Assembly: GCF_026183895.1 (NCBI RefSeq)
Contig: NZ_JAPFQI010000002.1
Coordinates: 248,001-312,000 of the forward strand
Length of the DNA stretch: 64,000 nucleotides
Direction: 5' to 3'
Source: Sabulicella glaciei
GTDB lineage: Bacteria > Pseudomonadota > Alphaproteobacteria > Acetobacterales > Acetobacteraceae
The position numbers and the translations under genes were made by a program. Shown one piece after another: positions 41,664 to 50,335 of the stretch (its first letter is position 1; each line of letters begins with the position of its first letter). Under the pieces are notes generated by a model. That model ran no database searches. It saw only the letters and a program-made list of their open reading frames with translations, and was not told the DNA's origin.

Positions 41664-42104
41664 ATGGACACTCTCGTTCGGCTGGGGGATGCGCTTACGA
41701 GCGACGCCCAGAACATCACGCACGGTGAGCAGAAGGACTACTTCGTCGAGCGCAACGGCGTCCGCTACGCCGGCACGCACCTGATCATCGACCTTTGGGG
41801 CGCGACCAATCTCGGCGATCCCGGCCACATTGATGCGGTGCTGCGCGAGGCGGCGATCGCCACCGGCGCGACCATCCTGCACGGCCACTTCCACCACTTC
41901 TCGCCGAATGGCGGGGTGTCGGGGGTGCTGGTGCTGGCCGAGAGCCACGTCTCCATCCACACCTGGCCGGAGCGTGACTACGCGGCGCTGGACATCTTCG
42001 TCTGCGGCGACTGCGACCCGTACAAGGCGATCGAGCACCTGAAGCGTGGCTTCCTGCCGGAGCGCGTGCAGCTCGCCGAGCACAAGCGCGGCCTGGTTGG
42101 CTGA
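41664..42104 (+). CDS. speD: S-adenosylmethionine decarboxylase proenzyme
   Basis: 146 aa, the class of short prokaryotic (SpeH-type) SpeD. Self-cleavage between Glu93 and Ser94 in L-A-E-S-H-V-S-I-H-T-W-P-E makes the pyruvoyl group from Ser94. Other conserved parts are the acid/base region H-F-H-H-F-S-P-N-G-G-V-S-G and a C-x-x-C (F-V-C-G-D-C-D-P) near 113. It supplies decarboxylated AdoMet for spermidine. The N-terminus is extended by about 25 residues compared with the shortest homologues. It precedes speE; the terminator between could set their ratio. Confidence 0.96.
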   Translation: MDTLVRLGDALTSDAQNITHGEQKDYFVERNGVRYAGTHLIIDLWGATNLGDPGHIDAVLREAAIATGATILHGHFHHFSPNGGVSGVLVLAESHVSIHTWPERDYAALDIFVCGDCDPYKAIEHLKRGFLPERVQLAEHKRGLVG

Positions 42105-42129
42105 AGCCGGACCAAGGTCGGAGCACGAG

Positions 42130-42156
42130 GGCCGGGCGGCAACGTCCGGCCTTTTT
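42130..42156 (+). terminator. Intrinsic terminator/attenuator between speD and speE
   Basis: GGCCGGGCG-GCAA-CGTCCGGCC forms a 9-bp stem (one G-T pair) with a GCAA tetraloop, followed by five T. It lies 25 nt after the speD stop and about 40 nt before speE. It looks like a real terminator, so speE may be read through only in part or have its own promoter. Confidence 0.8.
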
Positions 42157-42192
42157 CATGACACGGCCATTTCCATCACACGGAGAGCAACG

Positions 42193-43053
42193 ATGGCGAC
42201 GGATTCCTGGGTGAACGAGACGCTCTACGCCGAGTGGGGCCAGCGCTTCCTGGTGGGGCGCGAGCTGGCGCGGGTGAAGAGCGATTTCCAGGACATCATG
42301 GTCTTCGAGAGCCCGAGCCATGGCCGCGTCATGCTGCTGGACGGCGTCGTCCAGATCACCGAGCGCGACGAGTTCGTCTACCAGGAGATGCTGACCCACG
42401 TGCCGCTGCTGGCGCATGGCGAGGCGAAGCGCGTCCTCATCATCGGCGCCGGCGATGGGGGTGTGCTGAAGCGCGTCCTGCAGCACCGCAACGTCGAGAA
42501 GGCGGTGATGGTGGAAATCGACGGCGAGGTGATCCGGCTGGCCAAGGAGCACATGCCCATGATCGCCGGCGATGCCTGGAACGATCCCCGCGCGGAGGTC
42601 ATCGTGGGCGACGGTATCGATTATGTCCGCACCGCGCCCGCCGGCTCCTTCGACGTGGTGATCGTGGACTCCACCGATCCGATCGGCGTCGGCGAGGTGC
42701 TGTTCACCGAGGAGTTCTATCACAACGCCGCGCGGCTGCTCTCCGAGCGCGGGCTGATTGTGAACCAGTGCGGCGTGCCCTTCATGCAGGCGGAGGAGTT
42801 GCGCGACACCAACAAGCGCCGCGCCAAGTCGTTTTCCGATACCTGGGCCTATGTCGCCGCCGTGCCGACCTATGTCGGCGGCTTCATGACGCTGGGCTGG
42901 GCGGCCAAGGACGCCACGCTGCGCAGCCATGACGCGGCGACGATCAAGGCGCGGGCGGAGAAGGCGGGCATCCTGGGCCAGACCCGCTACTGGACGCCCG
43001 AGATCCATGTAGGCGCCTTCAACCTGCCGCCCTACATCGCGGAGAACCTGTAA
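42193..43053 (+). CDS. speE: Spermidine synthase (polyamine aminopropyltransferase)
   Basis: 286 aa. Features are Q-I-T-E-R-D-E-F-V-Y-Q-E-M near residue 55 (substrate-binding), the dcAdoMet site I-I-G-A-G-D-G-G-V-L-K near 84, D-G-I-D-Y-V near 139 and the catalytic V-I-V-D-S-T-D-P-I-G near 155 with the key Asp. It transfers the aminopropyl group from dcAdoMet to putrescine. GGAGAGCAACG precedes the ATG. The partner gene speD lies 88 nt upstream with a terminator between. Confidence 0.96.
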   Translation: MATDSWVNETLYAEWGQRFLVGRELARVKSDFQDIMVFESPSHGRVMLLDGVVQITERDEFVYQEMLTHVPLLAHGEAKRVLIIGAGDGGVLKRVLQHRNVEKAVMVEIDGEVIRLAKEHMPMIAGDAWNDPRAEVIVGDGIDYVRTAPAGSFDVVIVDSTDPIGVGEVLFTEEFYHNAARLLSERGLIVNQCGVPFMQAEELRDTNKRRAKSFSDTWAYVAAVPTYVGGFMTLGWAAKDATLRSHDAATIKARAEKAGILGQTRYWTPEIHVGAFNLPPYIAENL

Positions 43054-43074
43054 GAGGGGAGGGGCTTCTGCCCC

Positions 43075-43860
43075 TCATTCCTCCTCGACGAGCGGCGGGC
43101 CGGCCAGCACGCCGCCATCGATCACCATGGCCTGCCCGGTCATGAAGCCGGAGGCCTTGCTGGCCAGGAACACGGCGGCGCCTGCGATCTCGTCCGGCTC
43201 GCCGATGCGCAGCAGCGGCGTGTCGCGGGTGCGCTTCTTCAGGTTCACCGGGTCCTCCCACAGCGCGCGAGCGAAGTCGGTCTTCACCAGGCCCGGCGCG
43301 ATGCTGTTCACCCGGATGCCCTTCGGCCCCCACTCCACCGCCAAGGCTCGGGCCAGCTGCATGTCGGCGGCCTTGGACACCCCGTAGATGCCCAGGCGTG
43401 GCGAGCCGCGGAACCCGCCGATGGAGGAGACGATGATGACGCTGCCCTCGCCGCGCTCCGCCATGCCGGGGATCGCCATCTGGCAAAGCCAAAGGTTGGA
43501 CCGCACGTTGCTGTTCATGATGCGGTCGTAGGACTCGTCCGGGATGTCCTGGGACGGGCCGAAATACGGATTCACCGCCGCGTTGCAGACCAGGATGTCC
43601 ACCTGTCCGTAGGCGCGGTTCGTCTCGTCCACCAGCGCCTGGAGCTCGCTCTTGCGGCCGATGTTGCAGGCTAATGCCATGGCGGTGCCGCCCTTCGCGG
43701 TGATGGCGTCCACCACCTCCTGGCAGGCATCGAGCTTGCGGCTGCTCACCACCACCTTGGCGCCGTGCTCGGCGAGGCGCTCGCAGATGGCGCGGCCGAT
43801 GCCGCGGCTGCCGCCGGTGACGATGGCGACCTTGCCGGACAGGTCGAACAGGCTGGGCAT
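43075..43860 (-). CDS. SDR family NAD(P)-dependent oxidoreductase
   Basis: 261 aa, classical SDR. The cofactor motif is T-G-G-S-R-G-I-G near residue 15, N-A-A is V-C-N-A-A-V near 91, and the catalytic Ser is in V-S-S-I-G-G-F. The Tyr/Lys pair is Y-G-V-S-K near 158, and the C-terminal region is P-G-L-V-K-T-D and M-V-I-D-G-G-V. The Arg following V-V-S-S suggests NADP(H) preference. It is convergent with speE and on the same strand as the SAF-domain oxidoreductase and hydrolase genes, so it probably belongs to that catabolic-looking group. The substrate is unknown. Confidence 0.92.
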   Translation of the reverse strand: MPSLFDLSGKVAIVTGGSRGIGRAICERLAEHGAKVVVSSRKLDACQEVVDAITAKGGTAMALACNIGRKSELQALVDETNRAYGQVDILVCNAAVNPYFGPSQDIPDESYDRIMNSNVRSNLWLCQMAIPGMAERGEGSVIIVSSIGGFRGSPRLGIYGVSKAADMQLARALAVEWGPKGIRVNSIAPGLVKTDFARALWEDPVNLKKRTRDTPLLRIGEPDEIAGAAVFLASKASGFMTGQAMVIDGGVLAGPPLVEEE

Positions 43861-43901
43861 GGACGATTCCCCTTCTTGACGTTCCAGGCAGGCTAGCGCC
43901 G

Positions 43902-45254
43902 CTACTCGGCGGCCAGAACCCCCCGAGCCCCCTCCGCCATCTCGCGACGCAGGCGCACCGCCTCGTTATCCACATCCAGCGCCACATCGGATTGGCGCAG
44001 TGCGGCGCCCTTGGGCACGTCGCGTAGCAGCTTCACCCCGTGCGCGAGGCCGATGGGCAACGTGTCCTCGCGCAGGGCGCGCGAGGCAGGGATGCACTTG
44101 CCCCAAACCATGGCGCCGCCCTCGCCATCCAGCACCTCGCCGGCCTTGAGGTCGCGCTTGGCGGTAGAGGCGACGTCGCCGCGCCAGGCATCGCTGCACC
44201 CCGTCGGCTCCCGTCGCAGCGCGACGGAAGCGACGGAAACGCCCAGCTCCAGCCCGATCAGGTGATAGGGGCGCCACAGCGCGGCGTAGCGACCCGTGTC
44301 GTCGGTGCGGACGCCGTACTCGCTGAAGCAGCGACGGATGTAGTCGGTCTCGCCCTCGAAGGTGGCGTAGACGCCCCAGCGGAGGTCGCCCATGACCGGG
44401 CGGCCGTCGCGCTCCACGCTGCTGATCACCTCCGTCATGCCCTTGCGCGGCAGGATGCCGCCATCGGCAACCGGGCGCAGCAGGTGCGGAAGGTCCTGCA
44501 CGCCGCAGGCCGGGAACATCAGCCCGTCCTCCGGCGGCTCCAGCCCGGTGGCGTTGGCGATGGCGGCCATCTCGATCGCGCTCTTGGTGCCGTCGAGGAA
44601 GGAGTTAAACATCTGCGGGTTCATGCCGCCCTTGGCCGCATCCTCCGGCGACAATCCATAGAAGCCCCAGACCGTGTCCGGCGTGCTTTCGTGGAAGCGC
44701 GGCAGGTATTTCGTGCCCTTGCCGGCGGCGATGACCGGCAGCCCCATGGCGCGGATCGTGTCCACCATCTCGCAGACCAGGGCGGGCTGGTCGCCATAGG
44801 CCATGGAGATGACGACACCCGCCTTCGCGGCCCGCGCCGCCAGGGCCGGGCCGGCCAGCACGTCGGCCTCCACGTTCACCATCACGACGTGCTGTCGCGC
44901 CTCGATCGCGGCCAGGGCGTGACGGATGCCGGCGGCGGGGTTGCCGGTGCTTTCCACCACCACCTCGATGCGCTCGTCATTCACCACGGCAGCATCTTCG
45001 GTGACAAAGGTGATGCCGCGCGCCAGCGCATCGTCCAGGTCGCGCGCCGTCGCGCGGTCCTTCTCCCAGCCGATGCGCTCCAGATTCTCGCGCGCGCGGG
45101 AGGGCGACAGATCGGCGATGGCGGCGACATGGATACCGGGCCGCCGCGCTGCCATGGCGAGGAACATGGAGCCGAACTTGCCCGCGCCGATCACGCCCAC
45201 GGTCACGGGACGGCCTTCCGCCGCACGGGCTGCAAGCATGCGGGACAGGTTCAT
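43902..45254 (-). CDS. NAD(P)-binding oxidoreductase with C-terminal SAF domain
   Basis: 450 aa from ATG 45254 (GAGGAG upstream). The N-terminal Rossmann fold begins V-G-V-I-G-A-G-K-F-G-S-M-F near residue 18, with homoserine-dehydrogenase-like segments V-V-V-E-S-T-G-N-P-A-A-G and M-V-N-V-E-A-D. The C-terminal about 75 residues (R-D-L-K-A-G-E-V-L to V-P-K-G-A-A-L-R-Q-S-D-V) are an SAF domain, also found in sugar-acid dehydratases and often mislabelled FlgA. Relatives act on branched or hydroxy sugar acids (apionate-type oxidoisomerases); whether this one does is unknown. It forms a cluster with an SDR and an alpha/beta hydrolase. Confidence 0.85.
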   Translation of the reverse strand: MNLSRMLAARAAEGRPVTVGVIGAGKFGSMFLAMAARRPGIHVAAIADLSPSRARENLERIGWEKDRATARDLDDALARGITFVTEDAAVVNDERIEVVVESTGNPAAGIRHALAAIEARQHVVMVNVEADVLAGPALAARAAKAGVVISMAYGDQPALVCEMVDTIRAMGLPVIAAGKGTKYLPRFHESTPDTVWGFYGLSPEDAAKGGMNPQMFNSFLDGTKSAIEMAAIANATGLEPPEDGLMFPACGVQDLPHLLRPVADGGILPRKGMTEVISSVERDGRPVMGDLRWGVYATFEGETDYIRRCFSEYGVRTDDTGRYAALWRPYHLIGLELGVSVASVALRREPTGCSDAWRGDVASTAKRDLKAGEVLDGEGGAMVWGKCIPASRALREDTLPIGLAHGVKLLRDVPKGAALRQSDVALDVDNEAVRLRREMAEGARGVLAAE

Positions 45255-45304
45255 GGTGGTCTCCTCTCGGTCGCGCCGAGGGTGCCTCGCGGCCGCTGCG
45301 CGCG

Positions 45305-46270
45305 CTACCCCACCCGCGCCCGCAGCCAGCGCCCTGCCGCCTCCGCCGCGCGGTCGGCGGCGCCCACATGGCCGAGGGCGCGCAGGAAGCCGTGCACCGT
45401 GCCGGGGAACACTTCCATCTCCAGCGACACCCCGGAATGGCGCAGTCGCTCCGCGAAGGCATGGTTCTCCGAGGCCAGCACGTCCAGCTCGGCGATGTGC
45501 AGCAGGGTGGAAGGCAGGCGCGACAGATCGCCGCGCAGGGGCGAGGCGAGGGGGGAAAGCCGCGCCACCGGGTCGGGGCAATAGGCGTCCCAGTAGAAGC
45601 GCATCTTGGCCTCGGTCAGCCCGTAGCCATCGGCGAATTCGCGATAGGACGGCGTCGCGAGGTCATGGTCAAAGACGCCGTAATTCAGCAGCAGGCCGCG
45701 CAGCGGGACCGGCTCCGCCAGTTCGGCATTCAGCAGTGCCGTCGCGGCGGCGAGGTTGGCGCCCGCGCTGTCGCCGCCCAGCACGATGCGCGACGCATCG
45801 AGGCCGAGCCGCGCTCCCTCCTCCGCGAGGTGGCGCAGCACGGCGGCGCATTCCTCAAGCGCCTGCGGGAACACCGCCTCGGGTGACAGCGCATAGTCCA
45901 CGCCGAGCACGGCGCAGCCGGATTGGGCCGCATAGGCCCGCATCAGCCGGTCATGCGTGTCGATGGAGCCCCAGACCCATCCGCCGCCGTGGAAATACAC
46001 CAGCACCGGCAGCTTGGCGGCGCCCGTCGGGCGGTGCATCCGCACCAGCAGTCGCCGGCCCCGGATCGGCCACCACATTTCCCGCGTTTCCGCCATTGGG
46101 GGGCCGCCCTCGGCCAAGGGCTCCTGCGGGCCGTCATTCAGACGGCGCAGCTTGTCGAAAGGGGCGGAACGAGGCGGGTTCGGCAGGACGATGGCGGGCT
46201 GCGCGGCCATCCGCTCCGCCATCATCCGGGAGAATTCGGCCATTTCGGGATCGAGGCGCGGGTCGTTCAT
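45305..46270 (-). CDS. Alpha/beta hydrolase, hormone-sensitive-lipase (HSL) family
   Basis: 321 aa. The HSL oxyanion motif is Y-F-H-G-G-G-W-V-W-G near residue 92, the nucleophile motif G-G-D-S-A-G-A-N near 165, the acid in A-E-L-D-V-L near 262 and the His in P-G-T-V-H-G-F near 290: a full Ser-Asp-His triad. No signal peptide. HSL-group enzymes cleave short acyl esters or lactones. It is the first gene of the three-gene leftward cluster (50 nt to the SAF oxidoreductase) and divergent from the acetyltransferase. An ester- or lactone-degrading pathway would fit. Confidence 0.93.
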   Translation of the reverse strand: MNDPRLDPEMAEFSRMMAERMAAQPAIVLPNPPRSAPFDKLRRLNDGPQEPLAEGGPPMAETREMWWPIRGRRLLVRMHRPTGAAKLPVLVYFHGGGWVWGSIDTHDRLMRAYAAQSGCAVLGVDYALSPEAVFPQALEECAAVLRHLAEEGARLGLDASRIVLGGDSAGANLAAATALLNAELAEPVPLRGLLLNYGVFDHDLATPSYREFADGYGLTEAKMRFYWDAYCPDPVARLSPLASPLRGDLSRLPSTLLHIAELDVLASENHAFAERLRHSGVSLEMEVFPGTVHGFLRALGHVGAADRAAEAAGRWLRARVG

Positions 46271-46308
46271 GGGGGCATCCTGCGCTCGGCTGCCCTACAC
46301 TGGAAGCC

Positions 46309-48822
46309 ATGTCCCTCCTTCTCACTGGCCGTCCAGGCAAGGGTTTCCGCGACATCGCGCTGTTCGGCCCCCGCTCGGCCTGGCTGCTGGCCGACCCGGA
46401 ACTGCCGGAAAGCGCCATCCTGCGCCGCAACCTCCTGGCCAGCGGCTTTTCCGGCCGGCTGGCCCTGGATGCGCCGCCGGAGGAGCCGCCCGACCTCGCC
46501 GTGGTGTGCGTCGCGCCCGATGCGATGGAGGACGCGCTGCGCCGCGTCGCCGAAGCGGGATGCCACGCCGCCATCGTGCCCGTCCCGGCGCCGAACCTCA
46601 CCGCCCTGGCGCGCGCATCCGGGCTGCGCGTCCTGGGCGAGCGCTCCTTCGGCCTGGCCCTGCCGCATCTGGGGCTGAACGCGACGCTGTCGCACATCCC
46701 GGTGCCGCGCGGACGCCTTGCGCTGATGACGCAATCCTCGGCGGTGGCGCGGGCGGTGCTGGACTGGGCGGCGGCGGAGGGGCTGGGCTTCTCCCACATC
46801 ATCGGCATCGGCGCGAACGACGACCTCGGCTTCGCTTCGGGGCTCGACTGGCTGGCGCGGGATTCGCGCACCGCGCTGGTGCTGCTGGAACTGCGGCGCA
46901 TCAAGAACCGGCGCGGCTTCGTTTCGGCGGCGCGGGCCACGGCGCGCACCCGCCCCGTGCTGGCGCTGCGCCCCGGCGCCCGGCTCGACGACCCTTCGGG
47001 GGTCGGCGAATCGGTGATGGAGGCAGCGCTGCGCCGCGCTGGCGTGCTGCGCGCGGCGGGGCTGGAGGAATGGCTGGCGGCCGCCGAGACCCTGGCCCGC
47101 GCCAAGCCGCGTGGCGAGGGCGACCGCGTCGCCATCCTGTCCAACGGCATCGGACTGGCGCGCCTCGCCGCCGACGCGGCGGTGGCGCATGGGCTGCGGC
47201 TCGCGGAGACGGGGGTGCGCAACCCGCATTCCCTCGGCTCCAGCCCCGGCACGGCGCTGGCGGAGGAGGCGCGGCGCCTTGCCGCGCTGCCGGGGGTGGA
47301 TGCGGTGATCGCCGTCCATGCCCCCACGGACGAGCCGGCGCCTGCCACGGCGCTCGTGGAAGCGGCACGCGGCAATCGCGGCGCACCGATCCTGCTCGGC
47401 TGGGTGGGCGAGGCCAGCGCGCATGGCGAACGCCGCGCCCTCACCGAGGCTGGATTGCCGGTCTTCGCCACGCCGGAGGCCGCGATCCGCGGCGCGGTCC
47501 ATCTGGCCCGGGAGCGTCGCAACCGCGCCGCCGCCGCCGAGCTTCCGCCCGCCGAATTGCTGGAGATCGCGCCCGAGCGCGACGCGGTGCGGAGCATCCT
47601 GGACGGCGCGAGGGCGGAAGGGCGCGACCGGCTCTTCGAGGACGAGGCCCTGTTTGTCCTCGCCGCCTATGGCATCGCCACCGCGCCGGGCCGCGTGGCG
47701 CGTGACGCGGAGGAGGCGGCGCAGGTCGCCGCCGCGATGGGCTTTCCCGTGGTGCTGAAGGCCCGCGCCCTCCTGCGCTTCAAGAGCGAGGCGGGCGGCG
47801 TCGTCACCGGGCTGCGCGGCGAGGCCGCGCTGCGCGCCGCCGCCAATTCCATGACGGAGGAGGTGGCGCGCCGAGCGCCCGGCACGGAACTGGCCGGTTT
47901 CCTGGTTCAGCGGCAGATGCCGCGCGGCTCGATGGAACTGCGGCTGCGGCTGGACGAGGACCCGATGTGGGGCCCCTGGATCGGCTTCGGCCAGGGCGGC
48001 ACGGCCGCCGACCTCGCGCAGGACGAGGCCTTCGACCTCCCGCCGCTCAACCTGCCGCTCGCGCATGCGCTGATCGCGCGCACGCGGCTGGCGCGGCTGT
48101 TGCCCGGCTTCCGCGACCGTCCGCCGGTGCTGGAGCCCGCCATCGCCGACGCGCTGGTGCGGCTGTCGCAGCTGGCGGTGGATTTCCCGGTCATCGCGCG
48201 CGTCGTGGTGAACCCGGTCTTCGCCGACGCGGCCGGGGCGGTGGCCGCCGATGCCGCCATCACGCTGCGGCCGGAGGGCGAGGCGGCGCTGCTCGCCATC
48301 CAGCCCTATCCGGCGCATCTCGAGTCCGATTGGGTAGCGCGGGACGGGCGGCGCTTCCGCATCCGCCCCATCCGCCCCGAGGATGCCGAAGCGCAGGGCA
48401 AGCTGTTCCGGGCGCTGCCGCCGGAGGATGTGCGCTTCCGCTTCTTCTCCAGCATGCGGGAGCTGCCGCCCGCGCTGCTCGCCCGCCTCACCCAGATCGA
48501 CTACGACCGGGAGATGGCCTTCGTCGCCCAGAGTGATGGCGCGACGCACGGCACGGCGCGGCTGATCCGCGAGCCGGGCGGGGAGGCGGCGGAATTCGCC
48601 GTGGTGGTCGCGCCCTCCGCGAAGGGAACGGGGCTGGCGCGCCACCTGATGGAGCGCGCGATCGAGTGGGGCCGCGCCAAGGGCTTGCGGGAGCTGACCG
48701 GCCACATCCTCGCCGACAACGCACCCATGCTGGCCTTCGCGCGGCGCCTGGGCTTCACCCTGTCGCGCTCGGAGGAGGATGTGGAGGTGATGCTGGCCAG
48801 CAAGCGGCTGGACACGCCCTGA
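46309..48822 (+). CDS. Pat-like protein: ADP-forming acyl-CoA synthetase-like domains fused to GNAT acetyltransferase
   Basis: 837 aa from ATG 46309. Order of domains: CoA-binding (about 10-130, starting I-A-L-F-G-P-R-S-A-W-L-L), succinyl-CoA-ligase-like flavodoxin-type domains (about 135-420), ATP-grasp (about 430-660, with A-A-M-G-F-P-V-V-L-K-A-R and L-A-G-F-L-V-Q-R-Q) and GNAT (about 685-835, with F-A-V-V-V-A-P-S-A-K-G-T-G-L-A and A-P-M-L-A-F-A-R-R-L-G). This is the PatZ/Pat arrangement of protein lysine acetyltransferases that control acetyl-CoA synthetase. Substrate proteins are unknown. It is divergent from the hydrolase gene. Confidence 0.9.
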   Translation: MSLLLTGRPGKGFRDIALFGPRSAWLLADPELPESAILRRNLLASGFSGRLALDAPPEEPPDLAVVCVAPDAMEDALRRVAEAGCHAAIVPVPAPNLTALARASGLRVLGERSFGLALPHLGLNATLSHIPVPRGRLALMTQSSAVARAVLDWAAAEGLGFSHIIGIGANDDLGFASGLDWLARDSRTALVLLELRRIKNRRGFVSAARATARTRPVLALRPGARLDDPSGVGESVMEAALRRAGVLRAAGLEEWLAAAETLARAKPRGEGDRVAILSNGIGLARLAADAAVAHGLRLAETGVRNPHSLGSSPGTALAEEARRLAALPGVDAVIAVHAPTDEPAPATALVEAARGNRGAPILLGWVGEASAHGERRALTEAGLPVFATPEAAIRGAVHLARERRNRAAAAELPPAELLEIAPERDAVRSILDGARAEGRDRLFEDEALFVLAAYGIATAPGRVARDAEEAAQVAAAMGFPVVLKARALLRFKSEAGGVVTGLRGEAALRAAANSMTEEVARRAPGTELAGFLVQRQMPRGSMELRLRLDEDPMWGPWIGFGQGGTAADLAQDEAFDLPPLNLPLAHALIARTRLARLLPGFRDRPPVLEPAIADALVRLSQLAVDFPVIARVVVNPVFADAAGAVAADAAITLRPEGEAALLAIQPYPAHLESDWVARDGRRFRIRPIRPEDAEAQGKLFRALPPEDVRFRFFSSMRELPPALLARLTQIDYDREMAFVAQSDGATHGTARLIREPGGEAAEFAVVVAPSAKGTGLARHLMERAIEWGRAKGLRELTGHILADNAPMLAFARRLGFTLSRSEEDVEVMLASKRLDTP

Positions 48823-48896
48823 TCCTGCCACGGCAGCGCCACCACCGCGCCGCGTCCGGGGCGTTGCATGAGGATAGGCCCAAAGGAACCATCCCG

Positions 48897-49316
48897 ATGT
48901 CCCGCCTGCTTCTTGCCCTTCCCCTTGCCGCGCTGGCGCTGGCCGGCTGCGTGGCCGACGAGGCCGCCTATGGTGGCGGGCCGGCCTGGGGGTCGCGCCC
49001 CTATGCAGCGCCCGCACCCTCCTACGTCCCGCCCGAGCCGCCCCGCGAATGGGCGCGCCCGCGCGACTGGGATGATCGCCGTGACCGGGACGATCGGCGC
49101 GACCGTTATGGCTATGAGGCGCCCCGCTCCTGGGATGCGCCGTCGCGCCCCTATGCTTGGCGCGACGCGCCGCCGCCCGGCTATGCCCCGCCGCCTGCCT
49201 ATGGCTGGCAGCGCGAGCCGCGCCGCCTTCCCTGGGACGACCCGCCGACCCGCGACCCGTCCTATCCGCCGCCGGGTTGGGGCCCCGGCCCCTACCCGCA
49301 GTACCAAGCCTACTGA
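48897..49316 (+). CDS. Small proline/tyrosine-rich lipoprotein
   Basis: 139 aa; AAAGGA precedes the ATG. The signal (LLLALPLAALALAGC, lipobox cysteine 18) makes it a lipoprotein. The mature part is low-complexity: P-P-E-P-P-R-E-W, R-D-W-D-D-R-R-D-R-D-D-R-R-D-R-Y-G-Y, and repeats of P-Y-A and P-P-G-Y-A. Such proteins are common in this group and have no known function; they may coat the outer membrane or bind peptidoglycan. No partner gene is evident. Confidence 0.85.
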   Translation: MSRLLLALPLAALALAGCVADEAAYGGGPAWGSRPYAAPAPSYVPPEPPREWARPRDWDDRRDRDDRRDRYGYEAPRSWDAPSRPYAWRDAPPPGYAPPPAYGWQREPRRLPWDDPPTRDPSYPPPGWGPGPYPQYQAY

Positions 49317-49358
49317 AAAGGGCCGGGCCAGGCGCCCGGCCCCGTTTCCAGGCTTGGC

Positions 49359-50234
49359 CTAGAGGCCGGCCTGGGCGGCCGCGGCCGCGGCATCCTTCGC
49401 CTGCTGATCCAGCTGCTGCCGCAGCCCGCTCGGCAGGTGCAGTTCATGCGCGAGCGCTTCCAGCCAGGCGCGCTCCGCCGCCGTGTCCGGTTCAGCCACG
49501 AGGCGGGAGGCCAGATAGATCTGCGCCTTCTGCCCTTCCGTCTTCGCGAGCGCGGCAATGGCCCGCGGGTCGGCTTGGCCTTCCAGCGCCCCGAACACGA
49601 AGCCCTTCTCCTGATCGGAGAGTTCCAGCCGCTCCACCTCGGTAAAGATGCGCTCGCGCTCCTGCGCGTCGAGGTGGCCGTCGGCCTTGGCTGCCGCGAT
49701 CATCGCGCGGATCACCGCGAGACCGAAGGGCTGGTTGTCGGCGGCGGCCGAATCGGGCGTGGCCTCCGCCGCGACCGGCGAGGGCGGTGGCGGGGCCTTG
49801 CCGGCGGCGCTGGCCTGCTGCTCCTGCCAGCTCTGGTAGGCGCGGTGCGCCAGCGTGCCCAGGATGGCGAGGCCACCCATGCGCAGCAGCCCCGAGCCGC
49901 CGCCCCGGCGCCCCCCGCCCAGCAGCGAGCCGAGCAATCCGCCCGCGGCCGCCGCGCCGATGCCTGAGCCCATGGGCGGCTTCAACATGCCGCCGAGGCC
50001 GCCCAACCCACCGCCCGACGCGCCCGTGCCGCTGCGGGAGCCACCCGAAAGCGCGTCCAGCATGCCGCCCAGACCGCCCATGCCGGGTCCGCCGCCACCA
50101 GGCAACCCGCCGGCACTCGTGCCGCCCGTGCCGCCGCGCCCGGCCAGCAGCCCGCCCAGCAATTCCTCCAGTCCGCCGCGGCCCTGGCCGGATCGGTGGC
50201 CGGTGAATTGTTCGAGGATGCGTCGCGTATCCAT
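49359..50234 (-). CDS. DUF533 / TerB-like family protein
   Basis: 291 aa. The first 130 residues are very rich in glycine (L-L-G-G-L-L-A-G-R-G-G, G-G-L-G-G-M-L) with a hydrophobic L-L-G-S-L-L-G-G-G region that may associate with membrane. A linker of P/A follows. The C-terminal domain (about 165-285) is the helical TerB-like fold of DUF533: V-I-R-A-M-I-A-A-A-K-A-D-G-H-L-D near 172 with an acidic E-R-E-R-I-F, and A-E-R-A-W-L-E-A-L-A-H-E-L near 252. E. coli YebE is of this family; function is unknown, with some links to envelope stress. Divergent from thiE. Confidence 0.88.
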   Translation of the reverse strand: MDTRRILEQFTGHRSGQGRGGLEELLGGLLAGRGGTGGTSAGGLPGGGGPGMGGLGGMLDALSGGSRSGTGASGGGLGGLGGMLKPPMGSGIGAAAAGGLLGSLLGGGRRGGGSGLLRMGGLAILGTLAHRAYQSWQEQQASAAGKAPPPPSPVAAEATPDSAAADNQPFGLAVIRAMIAAAKADGHLDAQERERIFTEVERLELSDQEKGFVFGALEGQADPRAIAALAKTEGQKAQIYLASRLVAEPDTAAERAWLEALAHELHLPSGLRQQLDQQAKDAAAAAAQAGL

Positions 50235-50335
50235 GGTGTCCTCCGGTTCGGTGATGTCGGGCGGGGAACGCCCAGCCCCGTCCGGAGTTCCCCCTGGGCT
50301 TGTGGCGCCGGGGCGCTGCGCGCGAAGGTCGGGCC

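Noticed and set aside
43902-45254. FlgA-like flagellar assembly role for the SAF-domain protein
   Set aside because: The SAF domain is only the C-terminal tail of a Rossmann-fold oxidoreductase; there is no signal peptide, so it is not the FlgA missing from the flagellar locus.
50235-50335. TPP riboswitch before thiE
   Set aside because: The gap is 101 bp shared by divergent genes and no TPP-box sequence (CUGAGA-type) is present.
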